64,000 nucleotides of DNA from Symsagittifera roscoffensis (Eukaryota; Xenacoelomorpha; Acoela; Convolutidae), in contig NC_087070.1 of NCBI RefSeq assembly GCF_963678635.1, positions 8,530,539-8,594,538 of the forward strand, in the 5' to 3' direction. Each line of letters starts with the position of its first letter. Within the stretch, counting starts at the first letter, position 1. The notes under the pieces were generated by a model. The model did not search any database. It worked only from the letters and a program-made list of their open reading frames with translations, and was not told the origin of the DNA. The translations under genes were made by a program, and so were the position numbers. Shown here piece after piece: positions 1-10,200 of the stretch.

Positions 1-647
1 TTCAAAAATTCAAATTGGTTGGATATATTTATGATTTATAATGCAGTTATTCTTAACAAGTACTTAAACGCTAATGGATCCACGTTGGGAGTTGGAATTA
101 ATTGGAAACGTTCAATTCTTCAGCTCCAGCTTAATTTTCAAGATATCGTGATTTTTCTTACACTTTTTTCGCTGTCAATTCGACAAAAAAGTAATTGAAA
201 AAAATCTCAAAATCTCAAAAAATCTCAATCTTTAAAATTTTTATAGTTGTATTTAATTCGACACTTCACAAGGAATCTCACATATTGTAAGCCTCATAAT
301 GTCGTGGTCTTTCCTCTTGCTATCTCAGAATTCTGATGTTAGACGGCTAATAGGATCTTTTTTGGGGAAAACAGAAAAAAAAATTGATCACTATTCACAG
401 TATTTTGTGAATACGAAATTGTCTCTGAATGGTCTTTCCAAGTCTCGGAAATTTGTTTTATTTAAGTTTTTAAAAATATGACAAGTATGTAGTTGGAGAA
501 ATAAATTCTTTTTTCTTTCTTGACTGCTACTTCATTGAAAACTAAAAATTTTTGGTTCATCAAGACTATATATTGCTATGAAAAAAATTGTTTATTCAAA
601 ATAAAACTAGAGAAGTTAATTTGATCACTTGAAGGTAACGAGACAAG
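1..647. other. Probable GT92 intron or upstream DNA, no feature seen
   Basis: AT-rich sequence with homopolymer runs and no convincing coding frame. The 60-residue frame near 299-481 is low complexity and has no family match that I recognise. Confidence 0.4.
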
Positions 648-900
648 TGCGAGGAATGCGGGGTAAAAAAGGAGTTGCTATTTGTACCCACGCACCTTTA
701 GCCATTCCAAACTCAAATTTTCTAACCTGGCATCGATTTGTGGAATGGATGGAGTATCAGATTATGATTGGAATAGATGTGATTATTATGCCTTATCCCA
801 TGAAAATAAGCAAATTTCCACTCCCTGATGAAATAGACAGAGCACTGCACTATTACGTCAAAAAAGGTCACCTTCGCATGATGGATCTGCCTTACTACAG
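648..900 (+). CDS. GT92 glycosyltransferase, exon A (5'-most exon in window)
   Basis: This exon carries the N-terminal part of a GT92 (DUF23) domain. Family members are usually Golgi type II enzymes that add a hexose such as galactose to glycans; the substrate here is unknown. The frame shows the family's opening strand (GVAICTHAPL), then the signature helix FVEWMEYQIMIGIDVIIM, matching the family pattern EW-E-hydrophobic-x-GhDhhhhY, then a helix with ALHYYVKKGHLRMMDLPYY, matching the usual 'L-YY-xKG' step. The exon ends after TACTACAG with the intron starting GTCGAG, leaving two bases of an Arg codon that exon B completes. The 5' edge is uncertain: AG sites end at 634, 647 and 653, and the frame is closed by a TAA near 616. 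No signal anchor is seen, so earlier exons should lie upstream of the window. Confidence 0.78.
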
Positions 901-1913
901 GTCGAGAGCGCTTCCAACTCAATTAAACATATTCATTTTTCCATTTTAACGGAAAGCCCTTGGTTTGAAATTCCAACCAAGAACTTTTAATTCAACTTAA
1001 AGTCTTTGTTAATTGATATCATAATCAAGGGTGGATCGCGAATTTTCTCGAGGGTTTTATTTAGAAAATTTTGTCGCCTCTTTTTTACGTCGACCAAATT
1101 GATACTCGCAATTTTTAGGTCGACCAAATTGAAAATTTTTGTAGCAAAAATTTTTTTTTGAAAAACTGGCCATAAAAGCGAAAAAAATGCATATTTTTGC
1201 TCCTTCCCTCAAAATTAGTCTATGTTGGCGCCCACGTCGCCAAGGCACCTTAACAAAGTTTTTAGGTTAGGTCAGCCAAATCTGGATTTCCTAATATGGT
1301 ACCACCACACTCAAAGAAATCAACGGCGTTGGAATTTTGAAACTTTTCGAGTAATGCCAGACTTTTCCACTCTCAAAATTATGAGCGAAAAAATTTTAAC
1401 CTTTTTTTGGCAAATTTTTCTGCATTGACAGACTATTTTTGACAAAACAGGGGAAAACATCATTTTTTTTGTTATTTTTTGACTAAAAATGGTTTTTATC
1501 GGCGCGGCACGCGCTCACCATCAAAATTACTGTTTGTTGGCATCAAAAGCGCCCTCAAAACACTTTTCGGACTGGTCTGCAAAAAATGGTTCTCATAATA
1601 TAGTACGAAAGAGCGACTGGAAAAAATTGGCTATCACCACAGCGGGAGGGGGGTATTAGAGGCAGGCAGACCCATTCAATATAACTCAGTATTATGATAA
1701 TCAATGTTTTGTAGAGGCAATAGTTTTTCTCGAGATTTACAACAACTTTTTTCGCTGCTTCAGCTTTGTATAAATAGATCATTTATATCAGAAATAAATG
1801 AATACGATCAAAATGGGAAATATGTTTAACTGCTCTGATCAGAGAAGGACATTCTGGTATCACTCAGGTAAGAAAAACACGTTTCATATACTCTGAGAGG
1901 CTATCAATAGCCG

Positions 1914-2051
1914 GATCTCTTTAACTATATATCCTCCTTTTAAAAGTGGGAAAATTGTTACTAGGTTCACATATGTTTAACCGCTGAATCATAGTTGTTT
2001 AAAGGGAAATTTGTAACTAGGTACCAAAAGGGCGATAATTAAAGAGATCCC
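1914..2051. mobile_element. Small TIR element, family M1 (copy 1)
   Basis: A roughly 138-bp inverted-repeat unit. The left end GGATCTCTTTAACTATAT is mirrored by ATAATTAAAGAGATCC on the right. Inside, GTTACTAGG on the left pairs with CTAGGTACC on the right. Related ends occur at about 4020-4133 and 60335-60412, so this is a dispersed non-coding MITE-like family. No coding capacity. Confidence 0.65.
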
Positions 2052-2088
2052 TATTAGTCATTAGCATGAAAATACGAAAAAGGGAGTG

Positions 2089-2331
2089 CCCGCACTGAAG
2101 TTTCATGGATAATAATCGATTATATTGGATTTTTATTGTCAGTCTCTACAAAATAACAAAAATAATCGATTATAATCGATTGAAAATGGATTATAATGAT
2201 AATATTTTTTAAAGCAATAAAATCCCAATATAATCGATTATAATCGATTATAATCGATTATTTTCAAAAAAAATTTCAAAAGAAAAATAACCCATTTTAA
2301 TCGATTATTATCCATGAAACTTCGGTGCGGG
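2089..2331. mobile_element. Small TIR element with ATCGATTA core (MITE-like)
   Basis: A 243-bp element whose outer ~33 bases are inverted: CCCGCACTGAAGTTTCATGG on the left and CCATGAAACTTCGGTGCGGG on the right. The interior carries many TAATCGATTA motifs, themselves palindromic, so the single strand can fold along much of its length. It has no coding frame and abuts the M1 element just upstream. Confidence 0.75.
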
Positions 2332-3354
2332 TGACCACTCGCACTAAACAACTTGAGATCGAAATCGATTTAAATCGATTTTTCTACAGATAAAATAATG
2401 TTTAAAAATCGATTTACGATAGCACTTCTAGATACGTAAACCAATTTGTAATGGATTAAACGGATTTTTGCAAGGCAGTGAAATCCATCAAAATCTAACA
2501 AAAATGATGTAATGAAACTATTCTTTTGGTTTCGAAATTAGAGCAAACATTTGTAATCAAGAAAAATCTCCATCGAGCTACAGAGCAAACGTCGCTCGAG
2601 GAGAGTTTTTTGTACCGCAAACTATTATAATGAAAGGAATCCTTTTGAGTTTCTCAAATCTAAGGGCTTCCACGATATGAAAAAAAAATTATGCAAAATT
2701 TTCCAAAAGTTTTTTTTATCAACGTTCTAGGCCCGATTGTCTTGGGCAAATGACTTATAAATGAAAAACTCAATTCAGAAAAATTATTTTTTGATGCAGA
2801 AAGTTTTCAAATTAGTTAAAATCAGAGTTTTTTTTCAGGTCATACATCAACACGAAAGTCAAATGAAAATATACTCTATAAATTTATTTCCAATTTTCTC
2901 TATTCCTTGATAACCCCTTTTTTGTCAATTTTTGTAAGTATTTGCTATACTATGCTTAGAAAACTGATTGCTATCCATTTTTTTTCTGAACGGGCTGGAC
3001 CACTCCAACCAGTATCGGATTTAGGTGGGTTGCTGGGGGCCGACGCTCCCCCCTCAGGGATTCCACCCTCTGCTGACCCACAGAGTCCCCCTTTGTTCTT
3101 TTTTAAGATATCCTTTTCAGGCTGACTTATCCAAACAATTTTCTAAATTTTCTAAAATTTATCTGGTCAAGGTATACTTAGTTCGAGAGGGGAGCGCGTG
3201 CCGAAAAAACGCAATTTTATTATCAAAATTTTCCAAAAAAGGGTTAAAAACGATTTTTGGCGTGTCTTTTTTTAAAACTCTGCCTGCGCCACTGAAAATT
3301 TGGTCAAGTTAGGTTAGGGTCTGTAAAATGTTATGGGGGAGCTCACAAAATCAA

Positions 3355-3700
3355 TTCGGAGCATGGGTGGATCTAAGATGTTTTTGAGGGGGGCGGATCG
3401 AAAACCCTGTCGAGTTTTTTTATGTCAACCAAAAACAGATTTTACGAGCTCTCTCGGCTCTTTTTCCTTCCCCCTCCCCTCCTGCAAATTTTTATAATTC
3501 ATGTTACTGTTCACATTGTCCGTGGATCTTCATAATTAACCTTGTAAAACCAATCCTTAGACCATAAAATTGATGCTTGTGTGAGGTGGGGGGGGGGATG
3601 GAAAAAGAGCCGCTCTCTCAAATCACTAAATAGGACATTGATCTGACCAATTTGTTTGTGACGCATGCTTATCTTTTGGTACAGTTTTGATAGCAAAGAT
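3355..3700. repeat. Imperfect inverted repeat with G- and C-rich tracts
   Basis: GCTCTCTCGGCTCTTTTTCC near 3451-3471, followed by C-rich sequence, is mirrored by GGGGGGGGG and ATGGAAAAAGAGCCGCTCTC near 3590-3618. The mirrored part outside these arms is weak. Probably a degraded foldback or MITE; not coding. Confidence 0.4.
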
Positions 3701-4019
3701 GTGTTTTTCTCTACAGTGCGCGCTTCCCACTCAAAACATAAGATAAGTTGTAGGCTCAGCCAGCCAAAAATGGAGGTCTTAAAATAGCATCAAAGGGGGA
3801 TCCTTAGGGTAGTCAGGGGGTCGATTCCCCCAATCCGCTACTGCTACGACCTGTAATGATTTGAACCGGAACACTGATCAAAGCGAAAATTGTGAAATAT
3901 ATGAAGGAACTGTGATTCATTTATTTTTTTGTCTTATATGATTTTCATTGGGACAATACGTGAACTTAGATGTTTCGCTTTTTGCTAGCCGATACGGTTT
4001 TCCCCGTCAAAATGTAACC

Positions 4020-4133
4020 TCTACAACTATCCCCCCTATAGTACCTAGTAACGAATTGCCACCCTAGTAATAACTTATTCAACGATAAACCATGTGTGAA
4101 TATTCCCTCTTTGAAAAAGAGATCCAAAATAAA
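4020..4133. mobile_element. M1-family TIR element (copy 2, diverged)
   Basis: Contains ACAACTATCCCCCCTATAG and the family motif TACCTAGTAACGA on the left, and a right end CTTTGAAAAAGAGATCC that resembles the M1 terminus. It is less regular than the copy at 1914-2051. It lies about 190 bp before GT92 exon B. Confidence 0.5.
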
Positions 4134-4318
4134 ATAATTAAATATCCAATCGCCCTTTTTTAAGCAAAACTAAGTCTAGTTCAATCTAATGGCACAAAAC
4201 TCTTGTCTTTATCAGATACTTTGTCTAATAATCACTACAAGACATAGACCAGAGCTGTGAACTAGTTCATTTTCGTGCGTAAAAATGACTCTGCCGACTT
4301 TTTCTTAATAGTTTACAG

Positions 4319-4548
4319 AGTAGTAAGAGCAGCTCAAATCATAACATTTTTTAAGGAATCGAACGCTATTTACCGGATATCGTCTTGGTCAAAACTGTTC
4401 CATATGACTCACTGCTATCTCAAACACGCTCTGGAGTTCGAACATATCCTGTCTCTTGACCTGGATGAAGTACCTGGATTTCACGCGGATCGACCGCCCA
4501 ATATTTCAGAAGCCATATCCTCAATGAAAGCTGCTCTGGGAAGTTCAG
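4319..4548 (+). CDS. GT92 glycosyltransferase, exon B (DxD-like motif)
   Basis: The exon follows a TTTACAG acceptor at 4312-4318. Its first base completes the Arg codon begun by exon A (phase 2). Translation gives FKESNAIYRISSWSKLF, then CYLKHALEFEHILSLDLDEV. In GT92 proteins this is where a short helix with a conserved Cys precedes the metal-binding D-x-D-E motif; here LDLDEV is intact. The exon ends at ...GGAAGTTCAG before GTTATT, leaving one base (phase 1). That donor is weak (GTTATT rather than GTAAGT), so the 3' edge is less certain than the 5' edge. The 3.4-kb intron upstream holds three small inverted-repeat elements. Confidence 0.8.
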
Positions 4549-6200
4549 GTTATTCAAATTAATTAGGCTTGTGTCAATTTAATCGCTTCCCGGTTAACTA
4601 CTAAAACTTAATCATATGTTTCCATATCATGGAAAACAGAACATTTCCATAGAAAAAATATGCATGAAAATGGCACGATACGCATTTCCCTTACTAAAAA
4701 ATTGTAATATAAGCGTTTTTCCGAAAACTAACATTATTAACGTTTTGAGTTTGGCCTTATAATGTTGTTTTGTTTGAAAAAAATCACACATATAAAATGG
4801 ATTTCGAGATTCATCTTCTAATTAAACTGATGAAAAACTCAGAGATATAAAAAAAATTGTAACTATTTGTTTGTGGATGAAGTTTTCTACTTCGAAAAAC
4901 TCCGTGTTGTTTTTTGGCAGTTTTTTTGGTTATATTACCATATAAAATTTAAAAAATCATTTTGATTGGGGCTTTTGGTTCTTTTGCTTGAAAATTTTAG
5001 ACGGACTGCTTTTGAGACCGAGATTTAAAATGCAGCATGCAAAATTTAGGTACAGCAGTTTGTTTGAGCATAAAGGTGAATTTTTTTCTCATTTTTGAAG
5101 TGTCATTCATTCATTACGAAAAAAGTTTGCAGAAAAATTTTATTTAGCCGGTTTTTCACACCATTCAGAATCATACTTTGGACTACCAAAGTGACTCAAC
5201 TGAAAAACAATGATGTTAATTTGATGCAAATGTTTTTAATGGCTTTTGAAAAATCTCTTTCTGGAAAAAAAGTTTTCATTCATTTTTCATATGCTGAAAA
5301 TGTGTCCCAAGCTTTGTTCTATAGACTCAATGATTTGAAATGAATGTTAATTATTTTTGTATGCAGCTTAACTGTGATTTTCAAGAAAGAACAGAGGATG
5401 GTTTCTTTTCAAATATTACTTACCTTCGAAACTTTTGCTTTTTGTGTTTGGGGAAACAAAAATTAGAAGACGTACACTATGAAAAATTCAACAAAACTAA
5501 ATAAAAATCGGAAATTGAGAACATGCTCAGAAAACGTTTTAAAACCTTTATATAAGTCGTGAGGCTCTGGTTAGCTTGCAATTTTAAACTTCCATCGTTG
5601 GTTTTTCTGTTTAAAGAAGTCTGTAATAAAAATTCACGCTCGTTGTGGATTTTCTCGTTTTTTCTTTACAATTATTCAAACAGGTCAATTAAGGATTGTT
5701 TGCTAAGGGGAAGGCATCTCACGTTCTCTAGTTTTGAAAGTGGTGAAAAGGCTAGACAAGATAGTAGCAGTAGCAGGGTACTGCAATATGGGTGGGGTTC
5801 CTTGTCTTCTTTGGTAGGTGAGGAAAGGGATTATCTCTGTACCTGTCTTATAAATATATTTGCTACAGCTGGTGTGGGGCTACATTTGTTAGATAGCCTT
5901 TGTTTGAATTTTTGTTGTAAGCTTCACTTTATATCAACATATTTTCACACCAGTGTAAAGTCACATGTTTACACTGAAAAACAGTATTTCATGATAAAAT
6001 TGTTAATCATGATCACGAGATTTACAATTAAAAGCGCCATTTATAAATGAGATTGTTCAATCAAGAACATCTCGCAGCCACCCTTATCATTATTTGGTTT
6101 GGCGAACACATATGCCAGCCTAACAGTGAGGTGAGTAATCTTTCCTAAAGCGGCTTCTTACTTTACATGACCTTGCTATACGAGTAGGACCGGTGAGTTG
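4549..6200. other. GT92 intron 2, 5' part: no supported feature
   Basis: AT-rich intronic DNA. A plus-strand open frame at 5559-6050 (163 codons) is long for such DNA, but its product is low complexity and hydrophobic, matches nothing I recognise and has no splice context. It lies where the long terminal repeat of the downstream BEL/Pao relic could be; I could not confirm an LTR pair. Confidence 0.3.
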
Positions 6201-7760
6201 CGGTGTTACGCGGCCAGAATTTACGTGCGGCCTATTCTTCATTTAGAGTCCATTCTTTATTCTTGAGTCCAGGATGAAGACTTGAGTGTAGTCTTTTTGT
6301 CAAACATGCAGATCGGTAAAATTACAAAAGGTCTTACCAGAATGCAGTAGATAGATGTTTATAGATCTTCGTCTGTATTGTTGCTTCAAACCGGGGTTAG
6401 TGGTCTTTAGCTGACGAGTTCTTCTGTTTGACAACAATTACCGAGAAAATTCTCATGACAGTTCTGCTGAAAATTTTTTCAAAGATGATCTCGACAGTCA
6501 AACTTTGTTATGAATCTGAAGGAGGCTGTACCACGCCCCGCAAAAAGGAGGAGTAGAAGGAGGAATAAAGACTGATAAATTAGAAAAGTTGTCTTTCAGA
6601 ATATCTCAGCCTTCAGCGAGCTTTTTTTTCTTAGTTTTTGTTTGATACCAGGAAAACCAGAACCGTTGTCAGTAAGTGAAATAATTGGCAGTCGACGGTG
6701 GGAAATGAAACTTATTGCATGCTGTTGCAGTCAAGTCCTCGGTAATTTTTAAGCGAATGTCCATTGTCCTTGTTAAGAGGCAGTTTAAAAAATAGATGAA
6801 GGCTTTCGTTCTTTTTTACCACCCGAGAACTAAAAATCCTATGTATTCCAGACCAACACTAGTAAAAAAAAGTTTTTTAGCTTTGTGAACCTATTGGCAG
6901 GCAAGTCTGCTTAGAAGGTTTGATGCCTCTACCTGCAAGTTGTCTACAGACAAATCATCTGATGGCAATCCCCTGTAGAGCAACGCAAAGATCAAATTTG
7001 TAGTACGTCTGCTGAACACTTTACTAATGTATTTTGCTCCAAAAAGAATAGAACTTTCATGACGCTTGATAAAAACTTTATTAGAAGGTCTTTGGCACTA
7101 AAATTGATTGTGTTTTTTGTTGAGATTCTTTTGTTTAGTAACGATTAGTTTAGTAACGAGGTGTGTTTAACACCCAAATAGATTGTTTTGAACAATTGTA
7201 AATGGTTGCAGCAGGTTTTTTTTTTCTGTGTAGGGGTCAGTTGTTTGCTATATCTTCAATCTCCTTACTAAAAAAGATCTGCTGTTGCAATTTGGTGAAA
7301 TTATAACCGCGCGCTTCATCGAGGCATTTCAGATGCAGTTTGCAACGACATTTAATAGTGGTAAATTCCTAAATTTGAGAAACCCTTGCGGCTCCGGGTA
7401 ACAGGTTTGCTCATGAAATTTTTTGTTACATCTATGAATGGTTTGAAGTAGCTGTCTTGTCCATTGAATTCGTCTAGTTTTTGGTTGTTTAAGAAGTTCA
7501 CAGCTCTTCATTGTAAAGAAGAAGTCTGTTGATTCCAATCAAGTAGTTTTCATATATTTAGGTTGAAAGCCAATTTTTATATGGTCTGCAGGGTTGAGTT
7601 TGCACTTTGTGAAATTCCAGTTTTCAGTAATAGTTTCATGCACGCAATACAGTTTTTCAACTCTTCAGAGGTTTTCAGCCAACCAAGTACCACGTTGCTT
7701 TCACATCAAAAGTGTTTGTCTTTGAGAAGTTTAAAAATGTCAAATTGAAACTTCTTAGAA
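6200..7760 (-). pseudogene. BEL/Pao retrotransposon pol relic X (RNase H end and integrase)
   Basis: Broken minus-strand remains of a BEL/Pao polyprotein, read from high to low coordinates. CKLNPADHI at 7604-7578 matches the end of the RNase H region ('T-x-x-NPAD'). Around 7460-7420 lies QWTRQLLQTIHRC, like the start of the region before integrase. At about 6572-6505 FIPPSTPPFCGAW resembles the integrase core 'PPSAPHFGGxWE', with the catalytic Glu of the xWE step not evident. Stops and frameshifts interrupt every frame, so it is dead. It is collinear with relic Y just upstream in reading direction: 6262-6480 resembles 7905-8130, and 7389-7530 resembles 8434-8580. Confidence 0.7.
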
Positions 7761-10200
7761 GCTAGATACCTGTCAACCGAAACTTGATTTTTTTCCTTCG
7801 GAAGCAGAATTTGAGATTTCGGGTTTTAGAACAAATTTTGAGACTTGTTAATTTCCAAAATGCTACATATTTTATTAAATGTCTCTTTTTCTTGCGGCCT
7901 GTCTGAAGACTTGAGCGTAGCGTTTTCGTTAGGAATACAGGCTGGTAAAAGTACAAAAGGCCTCCCCAGATTGATATAACTGGGCTAATGGGTCCTTGTC
8001 TTTATTATCGCTTTGTACAGAGGTTAGTGCTTCTGTTTCGAAAGCCTTCTTGCTTCTGTTTTGGAAGACTTCTGTTTCGACAGCAATTGTCGAGAAACGT
8101 ATCATGAAAGTTCTAGTGAGCCAAGACTCAAGAAAAAAGATCTAAAGTCAAGCTTCGTCTGAGAATTTGAACTAGTCTTTACCATGCCCCTTTAAACTTA
8201 GAGCAGAGAGAGGGTCGAAACGCCATTCTACTGAGCATTTTGTTTTTCAGAGTTTCTTGGTCTTGGCCGAGGGGTTTAATGTAGTTTTTGTCTGGCACCA
8301 ATAGAAATCGAACTGGATAGTTCACGATGGGAAATCGGCCTTTATGCGTGTTCTACCAATGAAGGTTAGAGGCCTCAACCTGCAAATGAAATGTAAATTG
8401 CGACGCTATTTAGAAGTAAAATAAGAAACCCCTGCGGTTGCGCACAACAGTTTCGTTCATAGAAAACTTGTTACATCTATGATTGGTTTAAAGTAGTGGC
8501 CTTTTTGTTGCGTTCGTCAATTTTTTGGTTGATAATCAAGTTCAAAGCTGTTAATTGTGATGAAGAATTGATGAAGATATTGTAGGGATTGAGCAATATA
8601 GATTTTCAATTTAACATAAGTACAACAGTGCTGTCACGCCAAATGTGTTTTTCTTTGTGATCTAGGGAAGGTCAGTTGACTATTTATTTAACTAAGCGAG
8701 CTCCAAGTACAGCTGCTTGTAATTTGAGCTCAGGTATACTTATCTGTTTTATGGAACAACTTAGGCCCGACATATCAGAAAGGAGCACAATGTTTGATTT
8801 TTGTCCTGAACACGATTGCAGATCACTGTGCAATTAGCGCTTTTTGAGGCACCGTTAAAATTATGTCACTGATATCTTGGGTTGGAAGATGTCAACTCGA
8901 AAAATCATGGTGTGTTGATAAAAGAAGAAGCTAGATACTCAAACCTAAATCTCGTGTCTTTTATTCTGCGGAAGCAGGTCATCCCACGCAAGGCTTTCTT
9001 TCCGAACATCTCTAAGGATATTAATCAATGTTATCCTTGATGGGGCCATGATACCAAGAATGAAAAATAAGCAAACGATGAACGACAGGAGTTTCCGTAT
9101 TAAATATTTTTCACCTGTAGTTTTCAATTTTGACAAATTCGACTCATGAAGACGTCTTTGTTTTTCATCCCACTTACAACCCAGGATACGGCAGTTTGTT
9201 TTTTGTCTGTGCCAAAAACAGAACACTTAAGACAATTAATTGAGTTGAAACAAACTTCGTCAGGTTGAATCCATCTCTAAAAAGCAAAAATTTGAGACTC
9301 TGAGTGAATATTCCTTTTTTTTTTTCATTTTCAATTAAGTACAGAGAGTCGTCGATTTTCAAGCTTTTAGGAGATACTGGCCTAGTTTTAGACGGCGCAA
9401 ACTTAAGAACGTTTTTTTGCTCAAGAACTCAGAGTTGTTTGCTCAAGAACGAAATTAGCTAATGATGGCAAGCACCTTGCTCCAATTATCAGGCGTTGGT
9501 GCCGACACTGTTTTATTGTGCTCTTTGTTTGTCACAGAAAACAAAGGGCGGATTGTTTCTTTTCTATGATAGATGACTGAGTGAACTTGGTTTCAACCTT
9601 TGGTGTTTTAGCGATATGGTGTTCGCAAAATTGTAGGTGAAAACTTACCAAATTAAGGTTAGCGTCAACTCCAGTTCGCAGATTGCTGTTGACGGAACTT
9701 GCTTGGAATAATGATGCTGCACTGGAAATTTTTCGAACTTTCCAAGTTTTTTTTGCGTTTGAGATGGGGAATATACCATAATCGCTCTATTTATTGGTCG
9801 CTGAAAATGACGCTTTTCCATAGTGTTTCTTGATGTGTGTTTCAAGAGTGTTATGGTACATCTCTGGGAAAAGCGAGTATTATAATGCATCTCTGGGAGA
9901 AGCGGGTATTTTTCCAAACGTTTTTCGAGCCTTGGAAGTCGTGCTTTAGCCGAGTTTAGTTGTTATGTAAATTGACCTTATCCTTCCACAAAAATCAAGT
10001 TTGTAACGATCGCTATATTTTCTTAAGTTTTCATGAATAGTTTCTATGTCTCTTGATCGCTAACCGAAGACAGTTTTGGGTGCTCGCTTTGGTTCCTGTG
10101 GACTCGACGGACCAAAAACTTGCAACAAAGTCTGCATGTGGTCGTTCGATCTTCAGCGTTGCTGAAATCATTTCTCTGTCATATGCTTTTTAGTTGACCC
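7760..10200 (-). pseudogene. BEL/Pao retrotransposon pol relic Y (pre-RT to integrase)
   Basis: Collinear BEL/Pao landmarks on the minus strand, scattered over three frames with stops. SFWSVES near 10140 matches the pre-RT 'KFWEVE' box. AASLFQASSVNSNLRTG near 9720-9660 matches the 'FDAAA...L' start of the reverse transcriptase. KIDDSLYLIENEKKKG (9360-9310) matches the RT catalytic 'YVDD' segment, with DD kept, followed by RDGFNLTKF. RKLLSFI, IMAPSRITL and LAWDDLLP (9110-8970) match the Peptidase_A17/Pao domain. LKLQAAVLGARLVK (8745-8700) and WRDSTVVL (8660-8630) match RNase H, and FKGAW near 8200 matches the integrase core. Only about 280 bp separate the RT start from its DD motif, so the RT palm carries an internal deletion. 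Confidence 0.82.

Noticed and set aside
3810-3840. tRNA T-arm-like GGGGGTCGATTCCCCC
   Set aside because: The loop is one base short of a T loop, and no matching D arm, anticodon arm or acceptor stem lies upstream.
5559-6050. 163-codon plus-strand frame in GT92 intron 2
   Set aside because: Long for this base composition, but hydrophobic and low complexity, with no family features and no splice signals. It could be part of a retroelement LTR. Not called as a gene.
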